37,347 bases of DNA from Terriglobales bacterium. GTDB lineage: Bacteria; Acidobacteriota; Terriglobia; Bryobacterales; Bryobacteraceae. The position numbers and the translations under genes are program-made. The stretch spans positions 1 to 37,347 of the forward strand of contig JAJFUV010000261.1 in the NCBI GenBank assembly GCA_021372245.1. Direction: 5' to 3'. Of the stretch, positions 8,264 to 16,989 are shown in pieces (the stretch's first letter is position 1; each line of letters begins with the position of its first letter). The notes under the pieces were generated by a model that was not told the origin of the DNA, searched no databases, and saw only the letters and a program-made list of their open reading frames with translations.

Positions 8264-9355
8264 CTACTCCATGCTGCCCGCAGCCCGGTACATGGCCAGG
8301 ATGTTGTCGATAGGGGTGTCGGGCTGGAAGTTGTGCGAAGGCGCCAGGATCAGCCCGCCGCGGGCGCCGATGGTCTCGATGCGGTCGCGGACCACGCGCG
8401 CGACTTCCTCGGGAGTCGCGAACGGCATCAATCGCTGCGTGCTGATGGTGCCGTGCAGGCAGAGATCTTTGCCGAACTCGGCCGCCAGTTCGTTCGGGAC
8501 CATGCCCGCCGCTTCGGGCTGGATCGTATCGTAAATGTCCAACCCGGCATCCACGAAATCCGGCCAGACGGGCCGTGTGGAGCCACAGGAGTGCAGCATG
8601 AGCTTGGCGCCGTACTTATGGGAGAGGTCCGCGAACGCGCGCAGCTTACCCTTGAACAACTTGCGCCATTTATCGGGCCTCAGCAGCATGCCGCGCTGGG
8701 TGCCGTAGTCGTCTCCGATCCAGACGATGTCGATGCGCCCCTGGCAGGCTTCCAGCGCGCGGCGGGTCTGCTCCATATGGAACTCGAAACGCTTCTCGAT
8801 CACGCCGAGCCCGACGGGATTCTCGGTAGCGAGGTCGAAAATGGTCTGTTCGAATCCACGTCCGAACGCCGTGCCATTGATAAGGTCCATGTTGCCCGGC
8901 CAGCCGTAGACGATGGCGCAATCGCCCAGTTGCCTGCACTGTTCGGGGAGTTCGTCATAGGCGAACCACGCAGGATCCGGCCAGGGGTAATTGGCCAGAT
9001 CCTCCAGCGTCTCGAACTTGGCGTACGGAAGGAAGTAGCTCTCCAGGTACGTGCCCACCTGATTGCTGACGGGCTTGTAGATGACGCCCCAGTAGTTCTG
9101 CAGCCGGCCGTCGTCGAAAACCGGCAGGGCGGGGCCGGTGTAGCGCAGCCGCAGCGTTCGAATGTCCACGCCGAGCCGCGAGACGATGTCCCAATCGTAG
9201 TCAACCATGTAGCCGGGCGCGGCTTTCGGAGGGTCGGGCAGGTTCAGGCGGCGCCGCAACCGTTGGTCGATCTCGGGCGTACCCAGGTAGTTCACAGGGA
9301 CACGGTCCGGCGCCTTATGGTCCACTGCCGCCCGCACTCGTTCGCGAGGAGTCAT
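8264..9355 (-). CDS. Uroporphyrinogen decarboxylase-fold protein, probable methyltransferase type
   Basis: A 363-residue UroD-superfamily protein beginning MTPRERVRAAVDHKAPDRVP. This start pattern is common in the MtaA/CmuA-like branch rather than in true HemE. H255 and C257 (LMLHSCG) together with C299 (DLCLHG) match the His-x-Cys...Cys zinc site of corrinoid or coenzyme-M methyltransferases. The sequence lacks the usual HemE N-terminal pattern, so haem synthesis is unlikely. The ATG at 9355 is chosen as the first that fits the family, and a TATACT -10 lies 20 bases upstream. It is the first gene of the long minus-strand run. No corrinoid protein is visible nearby, so the substrate is unknown. 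Confidence 0.82.
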   Translation of the reverse strand: MTPRERVRAAVDHKAPDRVPVNYLGTPEIDQRLRRRLNLPDPPKAAPGYMVDYDWDIVSRLGVDIRTLRLRYTGPALPVFDDGRLQNYWGVIYKPVSNQVGTYLESYFLPYAKFETLEDLANYPWPDPAWFAYDELPEQCRQLGDCAIVYGWPGNMDLINGTAFGRGFEQTIFDLATENPVGLGVIEKRFEFHMEQTRRALEACQGRIDIVWIGDDYGTQRGMLLRPDKWRKLFKGKLRAFADLSHKYGAKLMLHSCGSTRPVWPDFVDAGLDIYDTIQPEAAGMVPNELAAEFGKDLCLHGTISTQRLMPFATPEEVARVVRDRIETIGARGGLILAPSHNFQPDTPIDNILAMYRAAGSME

Positions 9356-9375
9356 TGTACTGGTCACCGCTGGAG

Positions 9376-9381
9376 AGTATA
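9376..9381 (-). promoter_or_regulatory. Predicted -10 element for the minus-strand run starting at 9355
   Basis: TATACT on the minus strand lies 20 bases before the UroD-like ATG. Its -35 is weak (GACTTT, 17 bases away). An 8-base palindrome GCCCGGGC (9391-9398) lies between this element and the divergent one. Confidence 0.4.
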
Positions 9382-9428
9382 TCGTAACGGGCCCGGGCAA
9401 AGTCTGTGTGCTTTGGATTGAAAAGTGC

Positions 9429-9458
9429 TTGACGAAACGGGTACCCCGGACACAGAAT
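9429..9458 (+). promoter_or_regulatory. Predicted promoter of the membrane protein/regulator pair
   Basis: TTGACG (9429-9434), an 18-base spacer and CAGAAT (9453-9458). Transcription would start near 9465, the chosen ATG, so the message may be leaderless. Confidence 0.4.
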
Positions 9459-9464
9459 GAAGCC

Positions 9465-10070
9465 ATGGTGGACGCGGGTTCCGGGCAGCGCGATTCGTTG
9501 GTGGGAATGCACGACCATGCCATGGCCGATCTGCGGTACATCCGCGGCGCCATGGAGCGCGCCGGAGCATTTACCGCCGTCCCCGGATGGGGCGGCATGG
9601 CCATGGGCGCTACGGCAATCATCGCCGCCGCGGTTGCGTCACGGCAGATGGTGCCCGAACGATGGCTGGCCGTCTGGCTTCTGGAGGCAGCCGTGGCCGC
9701 CGCAATTGGCGGCGTCACCATGGCGCGAAAGGCGCGGCGGGAGGAATCGCAGATCTGGGCAGGCCCGGGCAGAAAGTTCGCCTCGGCATTCCTGCCCGCC
9801 CTGATGACGGGCGCGCTGTTGACGGCGGCGATGTGGCGAGCCGGAGAACCAACTCTATTGCCCGCCGTGTGGCTCCTGCTTTACGGGACTGCGGTGGCGG
9901 CGGGCGGCGCGTTTTCAGTCCGGATCGTGCCGGCTCTCGGCGCGTGTTTCTGGGGCTTCGGAGTGGCCGCGCTGATTGCTCCGCAGTGGGGAGACGCGTG
10001 GCTCGCGGCCGGCTTTGGAGGGGCGCATGTAGTGTTCGGTTACTTCATCGCACGGAGGCATGGTGGCTAA
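9465..10070 (+). CDS. Integral membrane protein of unknown function, paired with a winged-helix regulator
   Basis: A 201-residue protein with a short hydrophilic N terminus (SLVGMHDHAMADLRYIRG) followed by about six hydrophobic segments: residues 45-60, 67-82, 105-121, 128-145, 150-165 and 172-188. The ATG at 9465 is chosen because a promoter-like -10 lies directly upstream and the longer frame to 9408 would start within it. No clear ribosome binding site is present. Its end overlaps the next gene, a winged-helix regulator, by 11 bases, a membrane-protein/regulator pairing I recall from acidobacterial genomes. No enzymatic motif is recognised. A sensor or permease role for the regulator is possible but unsupported. 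Confidence 0.75.
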   Translation: MVDAGSGQRDSLVGMHDHAMADLRYIRGAMERAGAFTAVPGWGGMAMGATAIIAAAVASRQMVPERWLAVWLLEAAVAAAIGGVTMARKARREESQIWAGPGRKFASAFLPALMTGALLTAAMWRAGEPTLLPAVWLLLYGTAVAAGGAFSVRIVPALGACFWGFGVAALIAPQWGDAWLAAGFGGAHVVFGYFIARRHGG

Positions 10071-10455
10071 ATCTTCCCTATCGCGCAGGCAAAAACAGGA
10101 GGAGGCGCCCTCGACCGGGGACGGCCTCACGGTGATCCAGGGCAAAGAAATGGATACCCATCCCCAGGACTTCGACCGCGTGATTCACGAGCGCACCCGC
10201 CTGGGAATCGTGAGCACGCTGGCTGCGAACCCGTCGCTGACCTTCAGCGAGTTGAAGACCGCACTGAAGTCATCGGACGGTAACCTGAGCGTGCATGCCC
10301 GGAAACTGGAAGAAGCGGGCTACATCGCGTCCACCAAGTCGTTCGTGGGGCGCGTGCCGAGGACGACCTATCGTCTCACGCCCGCCGGCCGGCGAGCGCT
10401 CCATAAGTATCTGGACCACATGGAAGCGCTGATCCGCGCCATGCGCGAGCGGTAG
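10060..10455 (+). CDS. Winged-helix transcriptional regulator (MarR/PadR-like, HTH_34 type)
   Basis: A 131-residue DNA-binding protein. From about residue 40 it reads DFDRVIHERTRLGIVSTLAA, then TFSELKTALKSSDGNLSVHA as the helix-turn-helix, and VPRTTYRLTPAGRRAL as the wing and final helix. This pattern is that of the single-domain winged-helix family used as transcriptional regulators. The start is uncertain. The ATG at 10060 overlaps the membrane gene and has GGAGG only one base away. GTG at 10063 has better spacing, and ATG at 10150 would trim a basic, poorly conserved N-terminal tail. Co-translation with the upstream membrane protein suggests the two act together. Confidence 0.85.
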   Translation: MVAKSSLSRRQKQEEAPSTGDGLTVIQGKEMDTHPQDFDRVIHERTRLGIVSTLAANPSLTFSELKTALKSSDGNLSVHARKLEEAGYIASTKSFVGRVPRTTYRLTPAGRRALHKYLDHMEALIRAMRER

Positions 10456-10514
10456 CGTCTCCCCTGCAAATTCCCTCAACATTCCACCCGCGGGTGCGGT
10501 ACATTACGGATGGT

Positions 10515-11294
10515 ATGGACCGCCGCAATTTCCTGAGAACCTCCGCCGCCGCAGCTTTGGCCGCGCCGGCCCTTTCCGCCATGGACAGAAACGCCATCAT
10601 TGAGATGCGTTACGTCCGCATGCGCAACTGCGCCGACAACCAGGTGCATCGTAATGCCGAATTCACCGGCAACCAACTGCTGCCGGCCGTGCAGCGCGCG
10701 GGCATCGGACCGGTGGGCTTTTTCATGTCCATGATCGGCCCCGACAGCCCCTTCATGCTGGCTATCTTCAGTTACCCCTCGCTAAGCGCCATGGAAGTCG
10801 CCTACGACAAGCTCCGCGCCGACCGCGAGTACCAGAAAGCGCTGACGGCTTTCAATTCGCTCCCCGGCCAGAACTTTGTGCGCATGGAAGGCGCCCTGCT
10901 GCACGCTTTCGATTCCATCCCGAACATCGAGGTGCCAAAGCAGGACGGTAACCGTCCGCCACGCATCTTCGAGTTACGGACTTACGAATCTCCCAACAGC
11001 AAGACGCTGCGGCAAAAAATAAAGATGTTCAACGACAGCGAGATCGCCGTCTTTCGCCGCTGCGGGATACTGCCCGTGTTTTTCGGTGAGACGCTATTTG
11101 GCCGGAACATGCCGAACCTGACTTACATGGTCGCCTTCGACGACCTGGCGGCACGAGAAAAGGCATGGCGGACGTTCGGTAGCGACCCGGAGTGGAAGAA
11201 ACTGCGCGTTATGCCGGGATACACCGACGCGGAGATCGTCTCCAACGTCAGTAACGTGATCCTGCGGCCCATGCGGTTCTCACCCATCCGCTAA
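10515..11294 (+). CDS. NIPSNAP family protein with Tat signal
   Basis: A 259-residue protein starting MDRRNFLRTSAAAALAAPAL, a twin-arginine signal with cleavage near residue 23, so it is probably periplasmic. The mature part holds two NIPSNAP-type ferredoxin-like repeats, the first starting IIEMRYVRMRN and the second RIFELRTYESPNSKTLRQKI. NIPSNAP domains are of unclear biochemical function, and a stand-alone exported form is frequent in acidobacteria. The ATG at 10515 rather than the in-frame one at 10494 is chosen because it places RR directly at the N terminus. The MgtC-like gene follows 4 bases after its stop, suggesting one transcript. Confidence 0.85.
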   Translation: MDRRNFLRTSAAAALAAPALSAMDRNAIIEMRYVRMRNCADNQVHRNAEFTGNQLLPAVQRAGIGPVGFFMSMIGPDSPFMLAIFSYPSLSAMEVAYDKLRADREYQKALTAFNSLPGQNFVRMEGALLHAFDSIPNIEVPKQDGNRPPRIFELRTYESPNSKTLRQKIKMFNDSEIAVFRRCGILPVFFGETLFGRNMPNLTYMVAFDDLAAREKAWRTFGSDPEWKKLRVMPGYTDAEIVSNVSNVILRPMRFSPIR

Positions 11295-11298
11295 CCAC

Positions 11299-12561
11299 AT
11301 GCCACTGTCCGCCATCCCGTTGCCCGAGGCGTTCACTTCGCTGGGGGAAGCGTTGCTGATCGGCTTGCTGATCGGCGCACAGCGCGAGTCCCATTCCGAC
11401 GAACCGCAGCCCGGCGTCCGCGACTTCATCCTGATATCGCTTACCGGGGGCGTGTGCGGCGTTTTGGGACAAGCCTGGTTGACGGCTTCCGCACTCATCT
11501 CGATCGCGCTTCTGCTGGCAGTCTTTCACTACCAGACGAAAGAGCGCACGGGGATCACGACGGAAATGGCCGCGGTGGCGGCCTTCGCACTGGGCTGCCT
11601 GACGGCGACGCCAGGCCTGAAGTGGGGTGCGCCGCTCTCGATCGGCGCCACCATCGTCGTGGTCGCGTTTCTCGAAGCCAAAGCCTGGTTACACAAACTG
11701 GTGCGCGAGATTATCACCGAGCGTGAGTTCAACGACACGCTGAGCTTCCTGGCCGTGGTGTTGGTCATCTATCCGGTGCTGCCCGAGGGACAGTTCGGAC
11801 CCTACGGATTCATAGAGCCGCGTAAGATCTGGTTGTTTGTGATCCTGGTGAGTTCGATCTCCTACGTCGGGTATTTTCTGGAAAAGTTCCTCGGCACAGC
11901 CAAGAGTCTGAAGTTCACCAGCATCATGGGTGGGCTGGCGTCCACGACGGCGGCGACGGCCGCATTTGCGCACAACGTGGCGGATGAGCCGTCAAAGTCC
12001 GTGCTCTACTCCCGGGCGACGGTGATCGCCAATGCGATCCAGTTTCCCCGCGTCCTGGCGTTGCTCTACGTGGTGAATCCGGCGTTGGCGGCTGCGAGCT
12101 TCGTGCCCCTGGCTTTGATGACCGCCGCCGGGTTGGCTGCCGGACTCCTGATAGGACGCACCGCAACACAGGAGCCGGCGACGGGCACCCTTCGCATTGG
12201 CAACCCCTTCCGGTTATGGCCAGCGCTGAAGTTCGGAGCCATTTTCACCGCGATTCTGTTCGCGACCAAGGCCGCCGCGGCCGAGTTGGGCGCGGGAGCG
12301 GTTTATTGGACCAGCGCGATTGGTGGATCTCTGGACGCGGATTCGGTAGCGGTGTCGGTGGCGGACCTGGTATCGGGAGGCAAGGCCCCCATCACCGTGG
12401 CGTTTGCAGCCGTGATGATCGCGCTGGTCATGAACGCGGTTCTGAAGACCGGGATCGCGTTCTTCACGGGCGGCGCCCGCTTCGGTTGGAGGGTGGCAGC
12501 GGGTTTCGCCATCATGTTCGGCGCGGGCCTCGCGGCCGTGTTGGTGGCCGGAGCCGTTTGA
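11299..12561 (+). CDS. MgtC/SapB-DUF4010 family membrane protein
   Basis: A 420-residue polytopic inner-membrane protein. The N-terminal part (EALLIGLLIGAQRES...PGVRDFILISLTGG) matches MgtC/SapB, including the conserved GxRDF region. The C-terminal half is DUF4010-like, with GGLASTTAATAAFA and SAIGGSLDADSVAVSVADL. About 12 hydrophobic segments are visible. Such fusions are widespread, and a transport or magnesium-related role is suspected but not established. It starts 4 bases after the NIPSNAP stop and is followed by the rpsT promoter, whose -35 overlaps its stop codon. Confidence 0.88.
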   Translation: MPLSAIPLPEAFTSLGEALLIGLLIGAQRESHSDEPQPGVRDFILISLTGGVCGVLGQAWLTASALISIALLLAVFHYQTKERTGITTEMAAVAAFALGCLTATPGLKWGAPLSIGATIVVVAFLEAKAWLHKLVREIITEREFNDTLSFLAVVLVIYPVLPEGQFGPYGFIEPRKIWLFVILVSSISYVGYFLEKFLGTAKSLKFTSIMGGLASTTAATAAFAHNVADEPSKSVLYSRATVIANAIQFPRVLALLYVVNPALAAASFVPLALMTAAGLAAGLLIGRTATQEPATGTLRIGNPFRLWPALKFGAIFTAILFATKAAAAELGAGAVYWTSAIGGSLDADSVAVSVADLVSGGKAPITVAFAAVMIALVMNAVLKTGIAFFTGGARFGWRVAAGFAIMFGAGLAAVLVAGAV

Positions 12562-12587
12562 CCCGCCCGGCCCGCCTAGGCTATCCT
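12558..12587 (+). promoter_or_regulatory. Predicted rpsT promoter
   Basis: TTGACC (12558-12563), an 18-base spacer and TATCCT (12582-12587), 40 bases before the rpsT start. The -35 overlaps the stop codon of the preceding membrane-protein gene. Confidence 0.5.
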
Positions 12588-12627
12588 GAGCATTAAGAAC
12601 ACTTTCGAAGGATTGGATTTCAGCTAG

Positions 12628-12897
12628 ATGGCCAATACATTCTCCGCAATGAAGCGGGCCCGCCAGGAAGAGCGCCGCACCGATGTGAACCGGATGCGTA
12701 AGAGCCGCCTGCGCCACCAGATGCGGGCTTTCCGCCGCTTGCTCGAGCAGAAGGACGCCAAGGGCGCCGAAAACGAGATTCCGAAGACTTTCTCCATGAT
12801 CGATCGCGCCGCGAAGTGGGGCATCATCAAGAAGAACACCGCAGCCCGGTACAAGAGCCGGCTGACTCTGCGGTTGAAGACCGTCGCCGCCGCGTAA
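12628..12897 (+). CDS. rpsT: 30S ribosomal protein S20
   Basis: An 89-residue basic protein starting [17 protein letters not shown]. It has the S20 helical pattern and the conserved [20 protein letters not shown] tail ([16 protein letters not shown]). It binds the 5' domain of 16S rRNA early in 30S assembly. A GAAGGA ribosome binding site lies upstream. It has its own promoter, as is usual for rpsT. Length is standard. Confidence 0.96.
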   Translation: MANTFSAMKRARQEERRTDVNRMRKSRLRHQMRAFRRLLEQKDAKGAENEIPKTFSMIDRAAKWGIIKKNTAARYKSRLTLRLKTVAAA

Positions 12898-12954
12898 TCG
12901 AGTTTCTCAGCACCTCCTTTCTCTCCGGCCGCGGTCCCGCATATGATCTAGAGT

Positions 12955-15942
12955 ATGCGGACCACAGCCGGATTTCTTTTGTTGCTTGCCTCGCTCTCTT
13001 TCGCCCAGGCGCCGGATAAAGTCACGGACGCCATCAACGAAGTGACTCGGTGGGAGCAGGTCGGCCAGCAGCCCTACGAAATGACCTGGACGGCGCGCGC
13101 CGAGAATCCAGCCACGCTGGTGGACTTTGAAGACCTCGCAGGCTGGAAACTCGAATGCTACGGCGGAGCCAGTGGCGAATTCCGGCGCAGCCGCGAACAG
13201 CAGATGTGGGGCACCTACACCGGAAAGTTCGTCGTCAAAGGCGCGGGCGCCCAAAGCCGCGTGGTGGCGCGTCCCGCAAAACCCATCCCCATTCCCGGCG
13301 CATTCGATTCGGTGGAGATGTGGGGTTACGGCAACCGCTGGGGCTGGGAGACCGACAAGTCGACACCGGCGCTCTCCATCGCGGTGCTCATCCTCGACGC
13401 CCGAGGCAAGGAGCATCGCGTCGCCATGGCCGACGTCAACTGGAAGCAGTGGTGGCTCATCCATCGCCGAATCCCCACGAAGATCGCACAGGACCTGACG
13501 GCACCGGCGAGCATCTCCGGTATTGAGATCTCGAAGATCTCCAATGCCGAGCCACGTTACATTTACTGTGATTCGCTCGCGGTGTCCAAAGAAAAGCTGA
13601 GCCCTCTCACCTTCAAGCCCCAGCCGAAACGGAACCTGAAGCCTTATCGCGGCCAGATCGCCGGACTCAACACCGGTGAAGGCGTACTCCCCTTCCCCAC
13701 GCGCGAAGAGACCATCCTGCCTGCGAATCATGAGAAGAACTTCAAGACGGAGGTGGCGGCAACAGGGCGCAACCGTTTCGAGTTTCGCTACCAGGGGCGC
13801 GATGCCAAACTGCGGTACGTGTACTCGCCGGCGAAGGGCACCCTGGGCGAGATCACTGTTACAGTGGCCGGCCACCCGGCGATCACGCCGCTTGCGGGCG
13901 GCGGCATACGCTTTGCCGACACCCCGGAAACGGCCGTTGCCGAGGGCAAACTTGTGTCGGCGCAGGTGAAAGACGACGCGGTCCATGCCCGCTTCCGCTT
14001 CGGCGCGCGCACGGTGGATTACGAGTTGCGGATCTGGCAGAAATCGCTTGTGGTCGATGCGTGGTGCGAGGGCGGCGAAGCAGTCGAGTTGAAATTCGGC
14101 AGCGTGGCGGGGTTGACGAACGCGAAGCGTATCACCATCCCTTACATCACTTTCGGACGCAAGCAGAATCCCGGCGTGGCGATGTCGGCCGGCTCGCGTC
14201 CGCTGTTCGCTTCCGTGTGGTTCGACTGGTACCGCACGAACGGCTCCGAAGCTTATTCTCCAAAGGAACCGCGAGCTACAGAGGACGGGGTCGACGTGAG
14301 CGGCGGCGTGCGCTACCTGCCGAAGACCGACGGTTCGCGCAACCCGCTCTACGAACGGTTGTTCGTGACCGTCTCGCCGGTTTACGAGGAGACGCTGCCG
14401 ACCATCGCCAACCCTCCTTCGCTTCGCCAGAAGGAGGGGCGCCAGGTGCTGTGGACGGTTACCGCGCCGGACTCCTGGGACAAGGACCACGAGACCTGCC
14501 GGCGGATCGCGAGCTACGGCATCGACCACGTCATGCAGCACAGCCACGAAGTGACTTGGCGCGATGAAGGCGACAGCTTCACGCTGCGCCTGAAGGCCGC
14601 GCCGCAAAAAGGCGGCGACGCGAAACTGAAATGGTACGTGGCGCAGCAGAATGCATTGGGCTGGCTGCAGGGCACCTACACGAACTACACGGACTTTGCC
14701 GCCGTGAACAGCAACTGGAGCCCGGACTACGTCCAACGGCTTTCCGACGGAGAATGGCGCCGCGCCTGGGCGCGCAATTATGCCCTCAAGCCCGCCAAGG
14801 CGGTGGAGTTCGACGATTATTACGCGCAGCGCATCAAGGCCAAGTATGGGACAAAAATGTCCTATACAGACGTGCACACTGCCGTCTCGCCGTGGCAATA
14901 CTGCGATTACGATTCCCGCGTGCCGGGCGCGGGGACCATGGCGGCTACCTTCTACGCTTACGGCCAGTTGCTCCTCAACGACCAGCGGGTCTACGGCCCT
15001 ACGCAGAGCGAAGCCACCTACCAGTGGCTCTACGCCGGTCTTGAATCGGGCAGTTACGGATGGGTCTACACGGACGTGAACCTGCTCACGCATCCAGTGG
15101 ACGTCGCTTTCAAGCTGATGAAGATGGTGCCGCTCGAGGCCGGCTACGGCATGGGTTACACGTTCTACTATCTCGAGCAGATCGACAAGGAGTGGACCAA
15201 GTCGCCGCGCCGCCGCGAGTACGTGGACCTGTTCCTGGCCACTTCCATCGCATACGGGAACATGGGCTGGTTGGTGCGGGAGTTCGGCGAGGACGCTTTC
15301 GGCATCGAAGCGCTGACCCGATCCTACTACATGATGCAGCAAGCGCAGCAGCAGTACGCCTTCCAAAGGCCGCGAAAGATCGAATACGCGGACGAGCGAG
15401 GGCGCTGGATAACGCCGAGCGCGGCGCACGCCTCGGGCGCCATCGCCGAAGGCCGGCTTCACGTGGTCTATGAAAACGGGACGGAAGTTTATGTGAACCG
15501 CAACCCGGCGAAGCCGTGGACGGTAAAGGACGAAAACGGGGACGACGTCCAATTGCCGGTTTCCGGCTGGCTGGTGTTCAATCGCGCGGCGAAGTTGCAC
15601 GAATTCTCCGCCCTCGCCGGAGGGCGCCGCATCGACTATGTGCTGGCGCCCGATTATGAGTTCCTGGACGGACGCGGCACCTGGACCGAACGCGGTGACC
15701 TGGCCTCCACCGGCAGCGTGGTGAGGCGGCACCGTAGCGAAGGGGTCCTGGAGCTCATCGATCTGTACGGGAACGACCGCATCGCGTTCCAGTCCGCCAA
15801 AGATGGCGTGCTCACCGCATACGATGCGGATGGGAAGAGCTTGGGTAAGGTGGAAGTCTCGACAGCCAAACCGGGTTGGCGCGAGTTCAAGCCCGTCGCG
15901 AAGGGGCGGAAGTACGTTTACGCGCCGTCAGCCGGAAAATGA
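12955..15942 (+). CDS. Large secreted protein, probable glycoside hydrolase (GH101/GH129-like)
   Basis: A 995-residue protein with a Sec signal (MRTTAGFLLLLASLSFAQA, cleavage near 19). Residues about 50-220 are beta-rich, like a galactose-binding domain. The core at about 480-800 is rich in W, Y, D and H and contains MSYTDVHTAVSPWQYCDYD (D639, D651, D653) and YGPTQSEATYQW (E686). This arrangement resembles (beta/alpha)8 glycosidases of the GH101/GH129 type that act on alpha-N-acetylgalactosamine. The residues 830-995 form a beta-sandwich tail. No exact family match can be proven by eye. The 3' end overlaps holA, on the opposite strand, by 56 bases. A 941-codon antisense frame exists but has the composition of a shadow. 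Confidence 0.6.
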   Translation: MRTTAGFLLLLASLSFAQAPDKVTDAINEVTRWEQVGQQPYEMTWTARAENPATLVDFEDLAGWKLECYGGASGEFRRSREQQMWGTYTGKFVVKGAGAQSRVVARPAKPIPIPGAFDSVEMWGYGNRWGWETDKSTPALSIAVLILDARGKEHRVAMADVNWKQWWLIHRRIPTKIAQDLTAPASISGIEISKISNAEPRYIYCDSLAVSKEKLSPLTFKPQPKRNLKPYRGQIAGLNTGEGVLPFPTREETILPANHEKNFKTEVAATGRNRFEFRYQGRDAKLRYVYSPAKGTLGEITVTVAGHPAITPLAGGGIRFADTPETAVAEGKLVSAQVKDDAVHARFRFGARTVDYELRIWQKSLVVDAWCEGGEAVELKFGSVAGLTNAKRITIPYITFGRKQNPGVAMSAGSRPLFASVWFDWYRTNGSEAYSPKEPRATEDGVDVSGGVRYLPKTDGSRNPLYERLFVTVSPVYEETLPTIANPPSLRQKEGRQVLWTVTAPDSWDKDHETCRRIASYGIDHVMQHSHEVTWRDEGDSFTLRLKAAPQKGGDAKLKWYVAQQNALGWLQGTYTNYTDFAAVNSNWSPDYVQRLSDGEWRRAWARNYALKPAKAVEFDDYYAQRIKAKYGTKMSYTDVHTAVSPWQYCDYDSRVPGAGTMAATFYAYGQLLLNDQRVYGPTQSEATYQWLYAGLESGSYGWVYTDVNLLTHPVDVAFKLMKMVPLEAGYGMGYTFYYLEQIDKEWTKSPRRREYVDLFLATSIAYGNMGWLVREFGEDAFGIEALTRSYYMMQQAQQQYAFQRPRKIEYADERGRWITPSAAHASGAIAEGRLHVVYENGTEVYVNRNPAKPWTVKDENGDDVQLPVSGWLVFNRAAKLHEFSALAGGRRIDYVLAPDYEFLDGRGTWTERGDLASTGSVVRRHRSEGVLELIDLYGNDRIAFQSAKDGVLTAYDADGKSLGKVEVSTAKPGWREFKPVAKGRKYVYAPSAGK

Positions 15943-16984
15943 AGTCCTCCACGATCACGCGGTCGTCCGGACGCGCATCGCGCAGGTTCCTGTCGGTTTC
16001 AAAAATGGCGCGCAGCCCGGCTTCCAGTTGCTTCTTGGAAAACGCCGTCACGGTCTGCTGAACCTGTTCGGCACGCGAGCGCCACATCGGGGTGCCGCTC
16101 GACGAGAAGTGGGACTGTATCTGTTGCGCGGTACGTAACCCGGCTTCCCGGGCCACCAGCGCCAGTCGGAACTGGGTAGCCAGGAAGGCCAGCGCCAGCG
16201 GTAGGTATTCGCCCTGACGCACCAGCGTATCCAGCACGTCAAGCGAACGGGCGCGATCTCCCACCGCCAAGGCATTCACTAGAGCGAAAATGTTCGAGGC
16301 GCGGGCATCCGGCACCAACTCGAGGATGTCGTCCACCGTGATCTTCTCGCGGCCGGCGGCAAACAGGCGCAGTTTCTCGATTTCCGCAGAGATGCGCGAG
16401 GCATCCGCGCCGAGAGCTTCCACCAGGAACTGCAGCGCGTCGCGTCCCATCGGCAGCGCGGCTTGCTTGGCCAGATCCTGCGCGATCGCCGTGGCCGCGC
16501 GCGCGTCCAGACGGGGGAACTCGACCACCGCCGGAACGGCAGCGAAAAACTTGCGGACGCGCTCGACCTTGGCCTTGTCCTCACCCTCGAACTCGTAGCG
16601 CGCCACATCGAATACCAACGTGACGCCCGGGGTGGGGCTCGCAATGTAAGCGGCCAGAAGTTCGGCCGGGGAATCGCCCGCGGCTGCGCCCTCATCGCTC
16701 GCGGAGGCTTTCCCGCGCGGCAGAGCGGCCTCGGCGCGCGAGACCAGGATCAGGCGTTTCGAGCTGAACAAAGACAACGCCCGCGCGTCGTCGAGGACAG
16801 CCGCCAGCGGAGTCTCCTCCAGGTCATGATGGACAAGGCCTTCTTCGCGCTCCTCAACCGTGAGCAAGCTCTCAATGAGGGCACGCCGCGCGCGGTCCCG
16901 ATGATACGGCTCAGGGCCCAAAAACAGGCAGACCGAAGGGATGCGGCCGCCGCGTACGGCATTGATGAATTGATCGGCGGTCAT
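15887..16984 (-). CDS. holA: DNA polymerase III subunit delta
   Basis: A 365-residue clamp-loader delta subunit, which opens the beta sliding clamp. It begins with the typical SVCLFLGPEPYHRDRARRALIE and has PLAAVLDDARALSLFSSKRLILV. The C-terminal collar begins about residue 190 (DALQFLVEALGADASRISAEIEKL) and includes FALVNALAVGDRARSLDVLD. Its ATG lies 5 bases after the lptE stop, and lptE-holA is a widely conserved pair. It is the last gene of the psd-pssA-asd-like-lptE-holA run. Its stop lies 56 bases inside the convergent glycosidase gene. Confidence 0.93.
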   Translation of the reverse strand: MTADQFINAVRGGRIPSVCLFLGPEPYHRDRARRALIESLLTVEEREEGLVHHDLEETPLAAVLDDARALSLFSSKRLILVSRAEAALPRGKASASDEGAAAGDSPAELLAAYIASPTPGVTLVFDVARYEFEGEDKAKVERVRKFFAAVPAVVEFPRLDARAATAIAQDLAKQAALPMGRDALQFLVEALGADASRISAEIEKLRLFAAGREKITVDDILELVPDARASNIFALVNALAVGDRARSLDVLDTLVRQGEYLPLALAFLATQFRLALVAREAGLRTAQQIQSHFSSSGTPMWRSRAEQVQQTVTAFSKKQLEAGLRAIFETDRNLRDARPDDRVIVEDFIFRLTARKRTSAPSRRA

Positions 16985-16989
16985 CGCGG

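Noticed and set aside
12907..15732. 941-codon open frame on the minus strand
   Set aside because: It is antisense to the 995-residue gene. It is rich in R, H, A and V with no domain or signal, as expected for a shadow in high-GC DNA.
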